Source: Desulfobacteraceae bacterium (GTDB lineage: Bacteria; Desulfobacterota; DSM-4660; Desulfatiglandales; Desulfatiglandaceae). Taken from it: DNA of 8,684 bases. Within the stretch, counting starts at the first letter, position 1. Each line of letters begins with the position of its first letter. The translations under genes were made by a program, and so were the position numbers. The notes beneath the pieces were generated by a model, which was not told where the DNA came from, did no database searches, and saw nothing but the letters and a program-made list of their open reading frames with translations. The stretch is from assembly GCA_013203065.1 (NCBI GenBank), contig JABMQV010000235.1:1-8684 (forward strand), written 5' to 3'. Of the stretch, positions 1 through 6,663 are shown piece after piece.

Positions 1-245
1 ACCCTGGCGCCCTTCCAGTCTGTGACGGTCTTACCCGGTTCCATGACAATAAAGACCGCCTTTGGGTTTTCCTGGAGGTTATGAAATGTCCTGTTTTTCC
101 CGATCCCCATTACGACGGTGTTTTCGTCAAGCATCTGTGGAGAACCAAAGACCGCAGCATTTACCTCTCCCTTTCCATTGGCAGTGGCAAGGGATCCTAT
201 CCTCGGACGCTTATTAAACAATGAAAGCAGCTCCTGCCGATTCAT
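1..245 (-). CDS. Pyridoxamine 5'-phosphate oxidase-family flavoprotein (partial, N-terminal 81 residues)
   Basis: The gene runs leftward from an ATG at 245 and leaves the window at base 1, so only the first 81 residues are visible. The start is set by a good ribosome binding site, AGGAGGA, at 251-257, 5 nt upstream. The protein begins MNRQELLSLFNKRPRIGSLAT, continues with an NAAVFGSP strand and a VVMGIGKNRTFHNLQENPKAVFIV block. This is the usual start of the split-barrel FMN-binding fold: a short helix, then strands with 'GSLAT' and 'N.R..NL..NP.A'. Members are small flavin- or deazaflavin-binding proteins of mostly unassigned redox function, so the exact substrate cannot be named. It follows yhhQ on the same strand after a 99-nt gap and may or may not share its transcript. 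Family call is fairly secure; the C-terminal half is missing. Confidence 0.75.
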   Translation of the reverse strand, partial: MNRQELLSLFNKRPRIGSLATANGKGEVNAAVFGSPQMLDENTVVMGIGKNRTFHNLQENPKAVFIVMEPGKTVTDWKGAR

Positions 246-250
246 AACAT

Positions 251-257
251 TCCTCCT
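251..257 (-). promoter_or_regulatory. Ribosome binding site of the flavoprotein gene
   Basis: On the minus strand this reads AGGAGGA, an almost perfect anti-16S match, 5 nt before the ATG at 245. It fixes the start of the truncated gene at the left edge, for which length comparison is not possible. Confidence 0.75.
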
Positions 258-344
258 TTATAAAGATGGAGATTTGGGTTGATCGATTCGTCTTACGCTC
301 AGAACACTATCATGTTTCAGGGCCATTAACAAGGGGGGATTAGA

Positions 345-1073
345 CTAGTGTCCTTTCCTGATCAAAAAAGGAGTGAATCGGGTCCCATGGTCATAGACAT
401 CAAGGCCCTCGTGCCGTTTCAGGAAGTTTACCGAGATGTATGTGAGGGGAGTGGCCGCGGCTTCATAGGCAGATTTGACAATCCATTGGGCGAAGACAGC
501 AACTGCCAGTGCCTTCAATGGAATTGTCCCAACAAAGGCCAGGGTTATAAAGATCAGGGAGTCCAGGCCCTGACCCACCAGCGTAGAACCGAGGGTCCGT
601 GTCCACAGCCACCGGCCCTCTGTGGCGATTTTCATCTTGGCCAAGACGTATGCATTAAAGAATTCCCCAACCAGGTAGGCAAGAAAAGATGCAGCCAGGA
701 GCCGTGGGGCATAGCCCAAGATACGTTCATAGGCAGCCTGGCCCTCCCAGAATGGCGCGGGGGGGATGACCTCGCCCACCCATAGGGCAATGACCAGGAT
801 AAGGTTACAAGAAAACCCCAGCCAGATGACCTTTCTGGCCTGGGCATAACCGTATACTTCTGTCAGGACATCTCCGATGATATAGCTGATGGGAAATATG
901 ATAATTCCTGCAGGAAGGATCATCCCCAGGATCTTTATCAGCTTTACAGATATAATATTGGCCGTCATCAGAGAGGTTATGAACAGGGCCACGATGATGA
1001 GAAAGCTGTAGGAGTAACGTGTAGGGTGATTTACGGCCTCGACCCTGTCCATCATCTTTACTTCCGGGTTCAT
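345..1073 (-). CDS. yhhQ: Queuosine precursor transporter, YhhQ/DUF165 (VUT) family
   Basis: A 242-residue integral membrane protein. YhhQ in E. coli imports 7-cyano-7-deazaguanine (preQ0) and preQ1 for making queuosine at the wobble base of tRNAs. Six hydrophobic segments are visible at about 21-42, 46-67, 82-100, 122-143, 160-182 and 186-206. Family signatures are PISYIIGDVLTEVYGYAQAR (about 61-80), with the conserved D..TE.YG..AR, then GEFFNAYVLAKMK (136-148) and GSTLVGQGLDSLIFITLAF (162-180). The ATG at 1071-1073 overlaps the stop of the upstream DUF4301 gene in an ATGA arrangement, which suggests translational coupling. In-frame ATGs at 1055 and 1052 lie behind a GGAAG and are plausible alternative starts. 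The family call is firm; the substrate is taken from characterised homologues. No queuosine synthesis gene is visible nearby. Confidence 0.9.
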   Translation of the reverse strand: MNPEVKMMDRVEAVNHPTRYSYSFLIIVALFITSLMTANIISVKLIKILGMILPAGIIIFPISYIIGDVLTEVYGYAQARKVIWLGFSCNLILVIALWVGEVIPPAPFWEGQAAYERILGYAPRLLAASFLAYLVGEFFNAYVLAKMKIATEGRWLWTRTLGSTLVGQGLDSLIFITLAFVGTIPLKALAVAVFAQWIVKSAYEAAATPLTYISVNFLKRHEGLDVYDHGTRFTPFLIRKGH

Positions 1074-2641
1074 CCTGGCTGATGCTCCTTCCGGAGCAAG
1101 TCATTTACCGTCTTAACCGGGTTGAATGTAATGCGCGGGACCTCCACAAAGATCGAGATCCACTTGGCCATTGCCCCGTTCCAAAGCCCGGGATGTTCAA
1201 GGGACTTCAGATCTCTGCCCTCTCTTGATTTCTCCGAAATAAAGACCGCCTTTGGATCCACATATTTCCGCAGGTCAAAGGGTCTCCCCTTCCAGTCGCG
1301 AAGACCACAGACCAGGTCTACCGGGTTAAAATGGGTAGAGGCGGCAAAAATGTTTTGCTGCTCTTCAGAACCAGGATCCATCTGGGCTGTTTCCACAATC
1401 TGTACCGAGCTTTCACCAGCCTCGTCTTTGACCCAAAAGGGGCCGCCGCCCGGTTCATCCACATTTTTGACCATCCCGCATACCCTGATGGGCCTATTGA
1501 GTTTCTCCATAAGAAAGTCTTTTTTTGTCTCCGGTGAGACGCTCTCAAAGACGACCGGCACTGACTGGGAGAGCTCCTCCTCAAAAAAGGCCATGGCCTT
1601 CTCAATTGTCTTTTTATCCGGGGCTGATGCGAGTTTTTCCATGTAGCGAAAGAGCCGTTTTTGTAAGGCAATGAGATAGCCTCCCATGGTTTTTTTCCAC
1701 TGAAAAGTCTCTGGTTTAAGCCGGTCGGGGACCACATTGTCTATGTTTTTTATAAAGATTATATCGCCCTTGAGGTCATTGACATTTTCTATCAGGGCCC
1801 CGTGTCCCCCGGGTCGAAATAGGAGTCCACCATCCTCTCGGCGAAAGGGATTGTTGTCCAGGTCAACGGCAAGGGTGTCGGTGGATTTTTTTTGAATTGA
1901 AAAGCTGTCACGAAACACCACACCGTAGTTTTCTTCGTAGCTCGGCTTTACCTTTTCTGAAAGGTCCTGAAATTTCCCCATGTGCTCTTGTGACACCGTA
2001 AAGGAGAGAGAACTGGTCCCATTTTGGTCGGTAACATAGTTGGCAGCTTCAACCAGGTGCTCCTCAAATGCGGTCCGGCTTCCTCCCGGGTAGTAGTGAA
2101 ATTTCAGGAGCCCTTTTGGCAGGTTGGAATAATCGAGTCCCTTTTCCGTCAAGACAAAATCTATGATTTCCGTGAATTCCCCTTTCCCTATGAATGCATC
2201 AACATCATATCCTTTTTGTTTCATGACGGACCCGAGTTCATTGAAGAATGCGAAATTTCTTATGCCGTCCATAAAGGTCACAAGTTCAGCCGCATCTTTT
2301 TGTCCGCGCCGCGCCGCGCTGGCAACAGGCTCTCTCAAGATTTCCTCTCTCCGGCTCAGGTAGCGAAGGAGCGTCTTGAACATCCTGGAGGCAGCGCCCG
2401 AGGCAGGAACAAATTTGAGACAAACGCGTTTTGGGGCCTCGTGTTCAAAGATTTCTGTCAATTCCTGTCCTCTTTTCTCATCGATAACCGTAATACCGTC
2501 CCCTGCTTTACAGGGACGATTCAGTCTAAGGTAGGGTGGGGGCATCTCAAAGAGCCCAATTTGCCTCTCCACTTCTTCCACGGTGAGTCCATGGTCTTTT
2601 ATCTGTCTTAAATCCTCTTGAGAGAAGGGGTATTGATCCAT
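1070..2641 (-). CDS. DUF4301 family protein, possible sugar nucleotidyltransferase-like enzyme
   Basis: A 523-residue soluble protein with no signal peptide or membrane segment, whose overall sequence I recognise as DUF4301, a family without an established function. The chosen ATG at 2641 has AGAGG 5 nt upstream. A TTG at 2701 would add 20 residues but has only a poorly spaced CAGGG. Conserved-looking blocks are KFVPASGAASRMFK (76-89), RPGGHGALIENVNDL (266-280) and FIKNIDNVVPD (286-296). Further blocks are VCGMVKNVDEPGGGPFWV (387-404), STHFNPVDLVCGLRDWKG (435-452) and FNPVKTVNDLLR (506-517). The glycine/serine/arginine loop, a G.GG.G.L-type block and the NIDN motif resemble the nucleotide- and metal-binding parts of UDP-sugar pyrophosphorylases. 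That resemblance is my inference, not an established activity. The stop overlaps the yhhQ start, so the two form one transcription unit. Confidence 0.85.
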   Translation of the reverse strand: MDQYPFSQEDLRQIKDHGLTVEEVERQIGLFEMPPPYLRLNRPCKAGDGITVIDEKRGQELTEIFEHEAPKRVCLKFVPASGAASRMFKTLLRYLSRREEILREPVASAARRGQKDAAELVTFMDGIRNFAFFNELGSVMKQKGYDVDAFIGKGEFTEIIDFVLTEKGLDYSNLPKGLLKFHYYPGGSRTAFEEHLVEAANYVTDQNGTSSLSFTVSQEHMGKFQDLSEKVKPSYEENYGVVFRDSFSIQKKSTDTLAVDLDNNPFRREDGGLLFRPGGHGALIENVNDLKGDIIFIKNIDNVVPDRLKPETFQWKKTMGGYLIALQKRLFRYMEKLASAPDKKTIEKAMAFFEEELSQSVPVVFESVSPETKKDFLMEKLNRPIRVCGMVKNVDEPGGGPFWVKDEAGESSVQIVETAQMDPGSEEQQNIFAASTHFNPVDLVCGLRDWKGRPFDLRKYVDPKAVFISEKSREGRDLKSLEHPGLWNGAMAKWISIFVEVPRITFNPVKTVNDLLRKEHQPG

Positions 2642-2646
2642 CTTAA

Positions 2647-2651
2647 CCTCT
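2647..2651 (-). promoter_or_regulatory. Ribosome binding site deciding the DUF4301 start
   Basis: AGAGG on the minus strand, 5 nt before the ATG at 2641. It favours this start over the upstream in-frame TTG at 2701. The protein beginning MDQYPFSQEDL also looks like a natural N-terminus. Confidence 0.6.
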
Positions 2652-2837
2652 GTTTTCAGATCCTCTGACAAGGTTCCCAACGTATAAGTTGATAGCCCCA
2701 AACCCTGAAAGTCAATAAAAAAGTGAGAGGCACTGGTCGAAGGCCAGATAATGGATCAATTTTTTATGGAATTTAAAAAAAACGTAACTATAATATTCTA
2801 ATTCAATGTAAAGTTATGCCTGAATTCGGTGGGTGAA

Positions 2838-2863
2838 GGGGTAGTGGACAACGTCACTATCCC
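2838..2863. repeat. Inverted repeat (9-bp stem) in the ftsH upstream region
   Basis: GGGGTAGTG (2838-2846) pairs with CACTATCCC (2855-2863) over nine positions, one of them a G-T wobble in RNA. The intervening 8 nt, GACAACGT, could extend the stem by GAC/GTC around an AAC loop if one G bulges. No T-run follows on either side, so it is not a typical terminator. It could be an operator for the divergent promoters, or a structure in an ftsH leader if transcription starts upstream of it. Confidence 0.5.
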
Positions 2864-2957
2864 TCTATTCGCATTTGCTTGAGGGTACCATATCTGCTAT
2901 GCAGCCTTCTTGCCTGCCATCTGGCGGTATTTGGTATTTTAAAAGTGTTTGAACCCA

Positions 2958-2985
2958 TTGAATTGCATAGTGTTTTGGTGATAAA
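2958..2985 (+). promoter_or_regulatory. Candidate sigma70-type promoter for the ftsH operon
   Basis: TTGAAT (2958-2963; 4 of 6 matches to TTGACA) is followed after 16 nt by GATAAA (2980-2985; 4 of 6 to TATAAT). It would start transcription around 2992 and leave a leader of about 60 nt before the TTG start of ftsH. The match is only fair, and 410 bp of intergenic DNA gives room for chance hits. Confidence 0.3.
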
Positions 2986-3036
2986 TCCCCAGGGTCAGCC
3001 AGGTGACATTTCAGGCGAACCCGCTAAGATGTTTAT

Positions 3037-3042
3037 GGAGGT
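3037..3042 (+). promoter_or_regulatory. Ribosome binding site for the TTG-initiated ftsH
   Basis: GGAGGT lies 9 nt before the TTG at 3052. It supports initiation at a TTG codon, as does the match of the resulting N-terminus to FtsH proteins. An in-frame stop at 3025-3027 excludes any farther upstream start, and no in-frame ATG lies between that stop and the TTG. Confidence 0.85.
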
Positions 3043-3051
3043 AATCTCAAA

Positions 3052-4893
3052 TTGAACCCGTTTTATAAGAACCTTGCTCTTTGGCTTGTGATCAGCCTTA
3101 TGATGGTTATGCTGTTTCAGGTATTTAAACAGCCAAGGAGTGGGAACATCACTATCAGTTACAGTGATTTCCTGAACATGGTAGACAGCGAAAGCGTCAT
3201 CGATGTCACCATTCAAGGAGAACATATCATGGGCATGTCGTCACGAGGGCCCTTTAAGACATATGCCCCAAAGGATCCCGAACTGATCAAACTACTCAGG
3301 AGCAAAGGGGTCAAGATATCCGCCAAACCCCAGGAAGATTCTTCATGGTTCCAGGTATTTCTATCCTGGGTCCCCATGCTTTTGTTGATAGGTGTGTGGA
3401 TATTCTTTATGCGCCAGATGCAGGCGGGCGGCGGAAAGGCGCTCTCTTTTGGAAAGAGCCGTGCCAGGCTTATGACTGATAATCAGGAGAAAGTGACCTT
3501 TGAGGATGTGGCAGGTATTGAGGAGGCAAAGGAAGAACTGGAAGAGATCGTGGAATTTCTTCGGGATCCCAAGAGATTTACACGGCTGGGAGGCAGGATT
3601 CCCAAAGGTGTCCTCCTGGTGGGATCGCCAGGGACGGGGAAAACCCTTCTGGCGAGGGCCATAGCGGGTGAGGCGGATGTGCCATTTTTTAGCATAAGCG
3701 GATCAGATTTTGTGGAGATGTTTGTGGGTGTGGGTGCATCCCGGGTCAGAGACCTTTTTGGCCAGGGTAAGAAGAATGCCCCCTGCATCATATTTATTGA
3801 TGAGATAGACGCTGTGGGCAGACACCGCGGAGCAGGCCTGGGAGGCGGACACGATGAGAGAGAGCAGACTCTCAATCAGCTCCTTGTGGAAATGGACGGT
3901 TTTGAGTCAAATGAAGGCGTTATTCTGATTGCAGCCACAAACCGCCCCGACGTGCTTGACCCGGCCTTATTGAGACCCGGTCGGTTTGATAGGCAGGTGG
4001 TGGTCCCGGTTCCGGACATAGGGGGTCGTGAGGGTATACTAAAAGTCCATTTGAAAAAGAAGCTTGTGGCCGATGACGTGGACCTCAGTGTGCTTGCCCG
4101 GGGTACACCAGGGTTTACCGGTGCTGATATAGAAAATATGGTGAATGAGGCAGCCCTTATGGCCGCCAGGCAGGGTAAAGACCGGGTGGAGATGGTGGAT
4201 TTTGAGCATGCCAAGGACAAGGTCTTGATGGGCACGGAGCGGAGGAGCATGATCATCAGCGAGGAAGAAAAGAAGATCACCGCCTATCACGAATCCGGGC
4301 ATGCCATGGTGGCGAAATTGATCCCCGATACAGATCCCATACACAAAGTGACCATTATCCCAAGGGGTCGCGCCCTTGGATTGACACAACAGCTTCCGGT
4401 GGATGAAAAACACACGTATCCCAAAGAGTATCTCCTTAACAACATAACCATACTGATGGGTGGGAGGGTCGCTGAGGAGATCGTTTTGGATACCCAGACG
4501 ACCGGCGCTGGAAATGATATCGAGAGGGCATCGGATCTAGCCCGTAAAATGGTGTGCGATTTCGGTATGAGCGAGGAACTGGGGCCCCTCACTTTTGGTA
4601 AGAATGAAGAACAGATTTTTCTGGGCCGGGAGATCGCCCAGCATAGGGATTACAGCGAGTTGACCGCACAAAAAATCGACGCAGAGGTCAAGAAAATTGT
4701 AAACGATTCCTACTCCAAGGCCCATCAGCTCATCGAAGACAATATGGATATATTACACAATATGGCCACTGCCCTCCTTGAAAGAGAGACCCTCAATGGT
4801 GAGGATATTGACGAGATAATGGGACACGGGCAAGGGTCAAAGCCAAAGAGTGAGGAGTCTGCCTCCCCGGAGAAGGATTCCGAAACTTCTTGA
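3052..4893 (+). CDS. ftsH: ATP-dependent zinc metalloprotease FtsH
   Basis: A 613-residue membrane-anchored AAA+ protease that forms hexamers in the inner membrane. It extracts and degrades misfolded membrane proteins and selected regulators. Membrane helices lie at about 8-24 and 100-120, flanking a short periplasmic domain. The ATPase carries Walker A GSPGTGKT (191-198), the FVG pore loop (224-226), Walker [10 protein letters not shown] (245-253) and the second region of homology with arginines 298 and 301 in RPGRFDR. The zinc site is HESGH (413-417), with the third ligand probably D489 in GAGND. The tail from about 594 is rich in Ser, Glu and Lys. It starts with TTG, behind GGAGGT; the N-terminus [14 protein letters not shown] is typical. 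It is the first gene of an operon with folP (12-nt gap) and coaX. Length and all catalytic residues are normal. Confidence 0.97.
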   Translation: MNPFYKNLALWLVISLMMVMLFQVFKQPRSGNITISYSDFLNMVDSESVIDVTIQGEHIMGMSSRGPFKTYAPKDPELIKLLRSKGVKISAKPQEDSSWFQVFLSWVPMLLLIGVWIFFMRQMQAGGGKALSFGKSRARLMTDNQEKVTFEDVAGIEEAKEELEEIVEFLRDPKRFTRLGGRIPKGVLLVGSPGTGKTLLARAIAGEADVPFFSISGSDFVEMFVGVGASRVRDLFGQGKKNAPCIIFIDEIDAVGRHRGAGLGGGHDEREQTLNQLLVEMDGFESNEGVILIAATNRPDVLDPALLRPGRFDRQVVVPVPDIGGREGILKVHLKKKLVADDVDLSVLARGTPGFTGADIENMVNEAALMAARQGKDRVEMVDFEHAKDKVLMGTERRSMIISEEEKKITAYHESGHAMVAKLIPDTDPIHKVTIIPRGRALGLTQQLPVDEKHTYPKEYLLNNITILMGGRVAEEIVLDTQTTGAGNDIERASDLARKMVCDFGMSEELGPLTFGKNEEQIFLGREIAQHRDYSELTAQKIDAEVKKIVNDSYSKAHQLIEDNMDILHNMATALLERETLNGEDIDEIMGHGQGSKPKSEESASPEKDSETS

Positions 4894-4905
4894 CAGCAGG
4901 GCGGC

Positions 4906-5751
4906 GTGGGCTTACGGCTGAGTTGGTCAAATTTTGGCCTTGACTTTGATAAAAGAACCCATGTGATGGGGATCCTGAACATAACCCCGGATTCCTTTTC
5001 AGATGGCGGGCGATATTTTGAACCGAAAAGGGCTGTTGAACACGGCCTTCAGATGGCCAGGGACGGGGCCGACATCATCGATGTGGGCGGCGAATCAACA
5101 AAACCCTATGCCGAGAGGCTTAGTTGCAGCCAAGAGATGGACCGGGTTATTCCCGTCATAGAGGCCCTCGCGCGGGAATTGAGCATCCCCATAAGCATAG
5201 ACACTTACAAAAGCGAGGTGGCACAGGAAGGCTTGAAGGCAGGTGCCTCCATCATCAATGATATTAGCGCCCTCCGTTTTGATCCAAATATGGCTCCGGT
5301 TGCGGCCCGGCATGATGTACCGCTGATCCTCATGCACATGAAGGGCACACCGGAGAATATGCAGCAAAATCCCCACTACCGCGACCTCATCTCTGAAATC
5401 TCTCAATTCCTAAAAGATGCCATAGATCGGTCCGTCAAAGCGGGGGTCAGAGAAGAGTTGATTATCGTGGACCCGGGCATAGGATTTGGAAAGACCTTTG
5501 ATCACAATCTGGAGATTATCAAGAAATTAGGGCAGTTTAAATCCCTTGGCAGACCCCTCTTGCTGGGTACCTCCAACAAGGCCTTCATAGGCCATATTCT
5601 GGACAAGGGGGTCGATGAGAGAGATACCGGTAGCATGGCCTCCGTCGCCGCAGGGGTGATGAATGGTGCCCAGATGGTCAGGGTTCACAATGTGAAAATG
5701 GGTGTTGAGACAGTCAAGGTGATTGATGCTATCAGGCGTGGCGAAGTCTAG
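4906..5751 (+). CDS. folP: Dihydropteroate synthase
   Basis: A 281-residue cytosolic TIM-barrel enzyme. It condenses p-aminobenzoate with 6-hydroxymethyl-7,8-dihydropterin diphosphate to give 7,8-dihydropteroate in folate synthesis; it is the sulfonamide target. Signatures are MGILNITPDSFSDGG (21-35, metal ligand N25), DIIDVGGESTKP (56-67), SIDT (97-100), NDIS (118-121), DPGIGFGKT (189-197), LLLGTSNKAFIG (218-229) and RVHNV (259-263). D99, N118, D189, K225, R259 and H261 match the E. coli active-site residues. Two loop positions differ from E. coli: K66 where it has R63, and N224 where it has R220. The start is a GTG at 4906, 12 nt after the ftsH stop, behind a modest AGGG. The ATG at residue 21 would remove the first strand and is unlikely. 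The ftsH-folP order is widespread. Confidence 0.95.
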   Translation: MGLRLSWSNFGLDFDKRTHVMGILNITPDSFSDGGRYFEPKRAVEHGLQMARDGADIIDVGGESTKPYAERLSCSQEMDRVIPVIEALARELSIPISIDTYKSEVAQEGLKAGASIINDISALRFDPNMAPVAARHDVPLILMHMKGTPENMQQNPHYRDLISEISQFLKDAIDRSVKAGVREELIIVDPGIGFGKTFDHNLEIIKKLGQFKSLGRPLLLGTSNKAFIGHILDKGVDERDTGSMASVAAGVMNGAQMVRVHNVKMGVETVKVIDAIRRGEV

Positions 5752-5754
5752 ACA

Positions 5755-5761
5755 AAGGTGG
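5755..5761 (+). promoter_or_regulatory. Ribosome binding site deciding the coaX start
   Basis: AAGGTGG lies only 1 nt before the ATG at 5763 but 7 nt before the in-frame ATG at 5769. Normal spacing therefore selects the second ATG as the coaX start. Confidence 0.65.
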
Positions 5762-5768
5762 AATGGAC

Positions 5769-6536
5769 ATGCTTTTCTGTATTGATATCGGGAATACAAA
5801 TATCGTCCTGGGCGTCACGAAGGATGATAAGATCCTCCAGCATTGGCGGATAAGGACCGAAAAAGAGACCACACCGGACGAACTTGGGGTACTGGTGAGC
5901 AACCTTTTCCAATCGGCCGGGTTGGAGCTTGGGGTGATCAAGGAAGCCATTATCTCATGCGTGGTCCCACCGCTATTAAACGCAGTTGACGAGTTCTGCA
6001 AACGCTATTTTGGTATTACCCCAACGATTGTGGGGCCAGGGTTGAAGACCGGGATGCCGATCAAATACGATAATCCCAAAGAAGTGGGGGCTGACCGAAT
6101 CGTAAACGCTGTGGCTGCCTATGACAAATACCGCACCGCCCTGGTGGTGGTGGATTTTGGAACGGCCACTACCTTTGACCACATATCGGGTGAAGGCGCC
6201 TATATGGGTGGGGCCATTGCGCCCGGGGTGATGATATCCTGTGAGGCCCTTTTCCAACATGCCTCCAAGTTGCCGAGGGTGGAGATATTCGCACGGCCAA
6301 GCAGTGTGATAGCACGTGATACAATCAGCAGTATGAATGCGGGCATCATCTACGGTTACGCAGGATTGGTGGATGGAATCGTTACAAGGATGAAAAAGGA
6401 ATCCCCAGAACAGCTTACGGTTGTGGCCACAGGCGGGCTTGCCCCCCTTATCTGTGAAGTCTCCGGGACAATCGATCATATTGAGGAATTTTTGACCCTC
6501 CAGGGATTGATGCTCATCTATAATAAAAACCGGTAG
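5769..6536 (+). CDS. coaX: Type III pantothenate kinase
   Basis: A 255-residue cytosolic kinase of the ASKHA fold. It phosphorylates pantothenate to 4'-phosphopantothenate, the first step of CoA synthesis. CoaX enzymes are not inhibited by CoA and need a monovalent cation such as K+. Visible motifs are DIGNTN (6-11, phosphate-1 loop), DNPKEVGADRI (101-111, with D109 in the place of the catalytic aspartate), VVVDFGTATTFD (127-138, D129 at the cation/phosphate site), GGAIAPG (147-153) and ATGGLAP (210-216, adenosine motif). Length is typical. The ATG at 5763 would add only two residues and has poor ribosome binding site spacing. It follows folP by 17 nt, so it is the third gene of the ftsH-folP-coaX operon. 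Nothing in it looks degraded. Confidence 0.95.
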   Translation: MLFCIDIGNTNIVLGVTKDDKILQHWRIRTEKETTPDELGVLVSNLFQSAGLELGVIKEAIISCVVPPLLNAVDEFCKRYFGITPTIVGPGLKTGMPIKYDNPKEVGADRIVNAVAAYDKYRTALVVVDFGTATTFDHISGEGAYMGGAIAPGVMISCEALFQHASKLPRVEIFARPSSVIARDTISSMNAGIIYGYAGLVDGIVTRMKKESPEQLTVVATGGLAPLICEVSGTIDHIEEFLTLQGLMLIYNKNR

Positions 6537-6555
6537 GTTGGTGAATAACGGTTCG

Positions 6556-6574
6556 CATCCCGATCTGCGGGATG
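6556..6574 (+). other. Hairpin downstream of coaX, possible weak terminator or transcript end structure
   Basis: CATCCCG (6556-6562) and CGGGATG (6568-6574) form a perfect 7-bp stem around the loop ATCTG, 20 nt after the coaX stop. Only GTTTAA follows, not a real T-run, so intrinsic termination would be weak. It may still mark the 3' end of the ftsH-folP-coaX message or protect it from exonucleases. Confidence 0.45.
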
Positions 6575-6576
6575 GT

Positions 6577-6589
6577 TTAATCAGATTAA
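6577..6589. repeat. Perfect 13-bp palindrome TTAATC-A-GATTAA, candidate operator
   Basis: Two 6-bp half-sites, TTAATC and GATTAA, flank a single A. It begins 3 nt after the preceding hairpin and sits about 75 nt before the start of the B3/B4 gene, where an operator could lie. A TAATAT resembling a -10 element overlaps its right end (6587-6592), but no good -35 is seen. It may be a chance AT-rich palindrome. Confidence 0.3.
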
Positions 6590-6650
6590 TATTTAGGTTT
6601 CTGAATTAGGGTTCAGGCACCCGAGTTTATTGAGACCTTACCCCCATTTT

Positions 6651-6660
6651 GGAGAGGTGG
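6651..6660 (+). promoter_or_regulatory. Ribosome binding site deciding the B3/B4 protein start
   Basis: GGAGAGGTGG ends 3 nt before the ATG at 6664, its GGAGAGG core about 6 nt upstream. It overlaps the in-frame TTG at 6649, which would otherwise extend the protein by five residues, so the ATG is the start. Confidence 0.75.
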
Positions 6661-6663
6661 CCA

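Larger units (their letters stand above)
2642..3051. other. Divergent intergenic region between the DUF4301 and ftsH genes
   Basis: This 410-bp stretch carries no convincing gene and must hold the promoters of both divergent units. From 2755 to 2820 it is strongly AT-rich, with an A-run at 2774-2782 and a perfect TATAAT on the plus strand at 2789-2794. That hexamer has no good -35 partner (TGGAAT at 2767-2772, 16 nt away, is the best). A 9-bp inverted repeat lies at 2838-2863 and a short one, CTGC-TAT-GCAG, at 2894-2904. The plus frame from 2837 to 3055 is open but lacks an ATG until 3029 and has no ribosome binding site. I saw no tRNA-like fold, and no clear heat-shock sigma32 site despite ftsH being downstream. 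Confidence 0.6.

Noticed and set aside
48..1255. An identical 18-base segment at 48-65 and 1238-1255, each coding for PKAVFI on the minus strand
   Set aside because: The two proteins are unrelated and the match ends at once on both sides. It is a short coincidence from the same peptide and codon use, not a duplication.
2024..2611. A 195-codon plus-strand open frame antisense to the DUF4301 gene
   Set aside because: It lies wholly inside a recognisable gene on the other strand, has no ribosome binding site and gives a Cys/Phe/Ser-rich translation unlike any family I know. It is a shadow frame.
2706..2830. A minus-strand sigma70 promoter for DUF4301-yhhQ in the AT-rich tract
   Set aside because: TTTACA and TATAGT occur there on the minus strand but only 14 nt apart. 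No pair with usable spacing was found, so no promoter is called.
2878..2904. A possible heat-shock sigma32 promoter for ftsH starting at CTTGAGG
   Set aside because: The -35 part is acceptable, but nothing like CCCCAT follows at 13-15 nt, so the claim cannot be supported.
2837..3055. A 73-codon open plus-strand frame directly before ftsH
   Set aside because: It has no ATG before 3029, no ribosome binding site and an unconvincing Leu/Cys-rich translation. Only its last few codons, overlapping the ftsH start, seemed worth mentioning.
2995..3225. A 76-codon minus-strand frame across the ftsH start
   Set aside because: It covers the ftsH ribosome binding site, start and first membrane helix, has no family resemblance and is not needed to explain the region.
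3483..4592. Several long minus-strand open frames inside ftsH
   Set aside because: FtsH is strongly conserved over this whole stretch. The antisense translations are low-complexity Ser/Pro/Leu-rich products with no start signals.
5976..6479. A 167-codon minus-strand frame inside coaX, rich in His and Gly
   Set aside because: It overlaps the conserved CoaX motifs on the other strand. The His and Gly richness comes from reading the reverse complement of coding sequence, not from a metal-binding protein.
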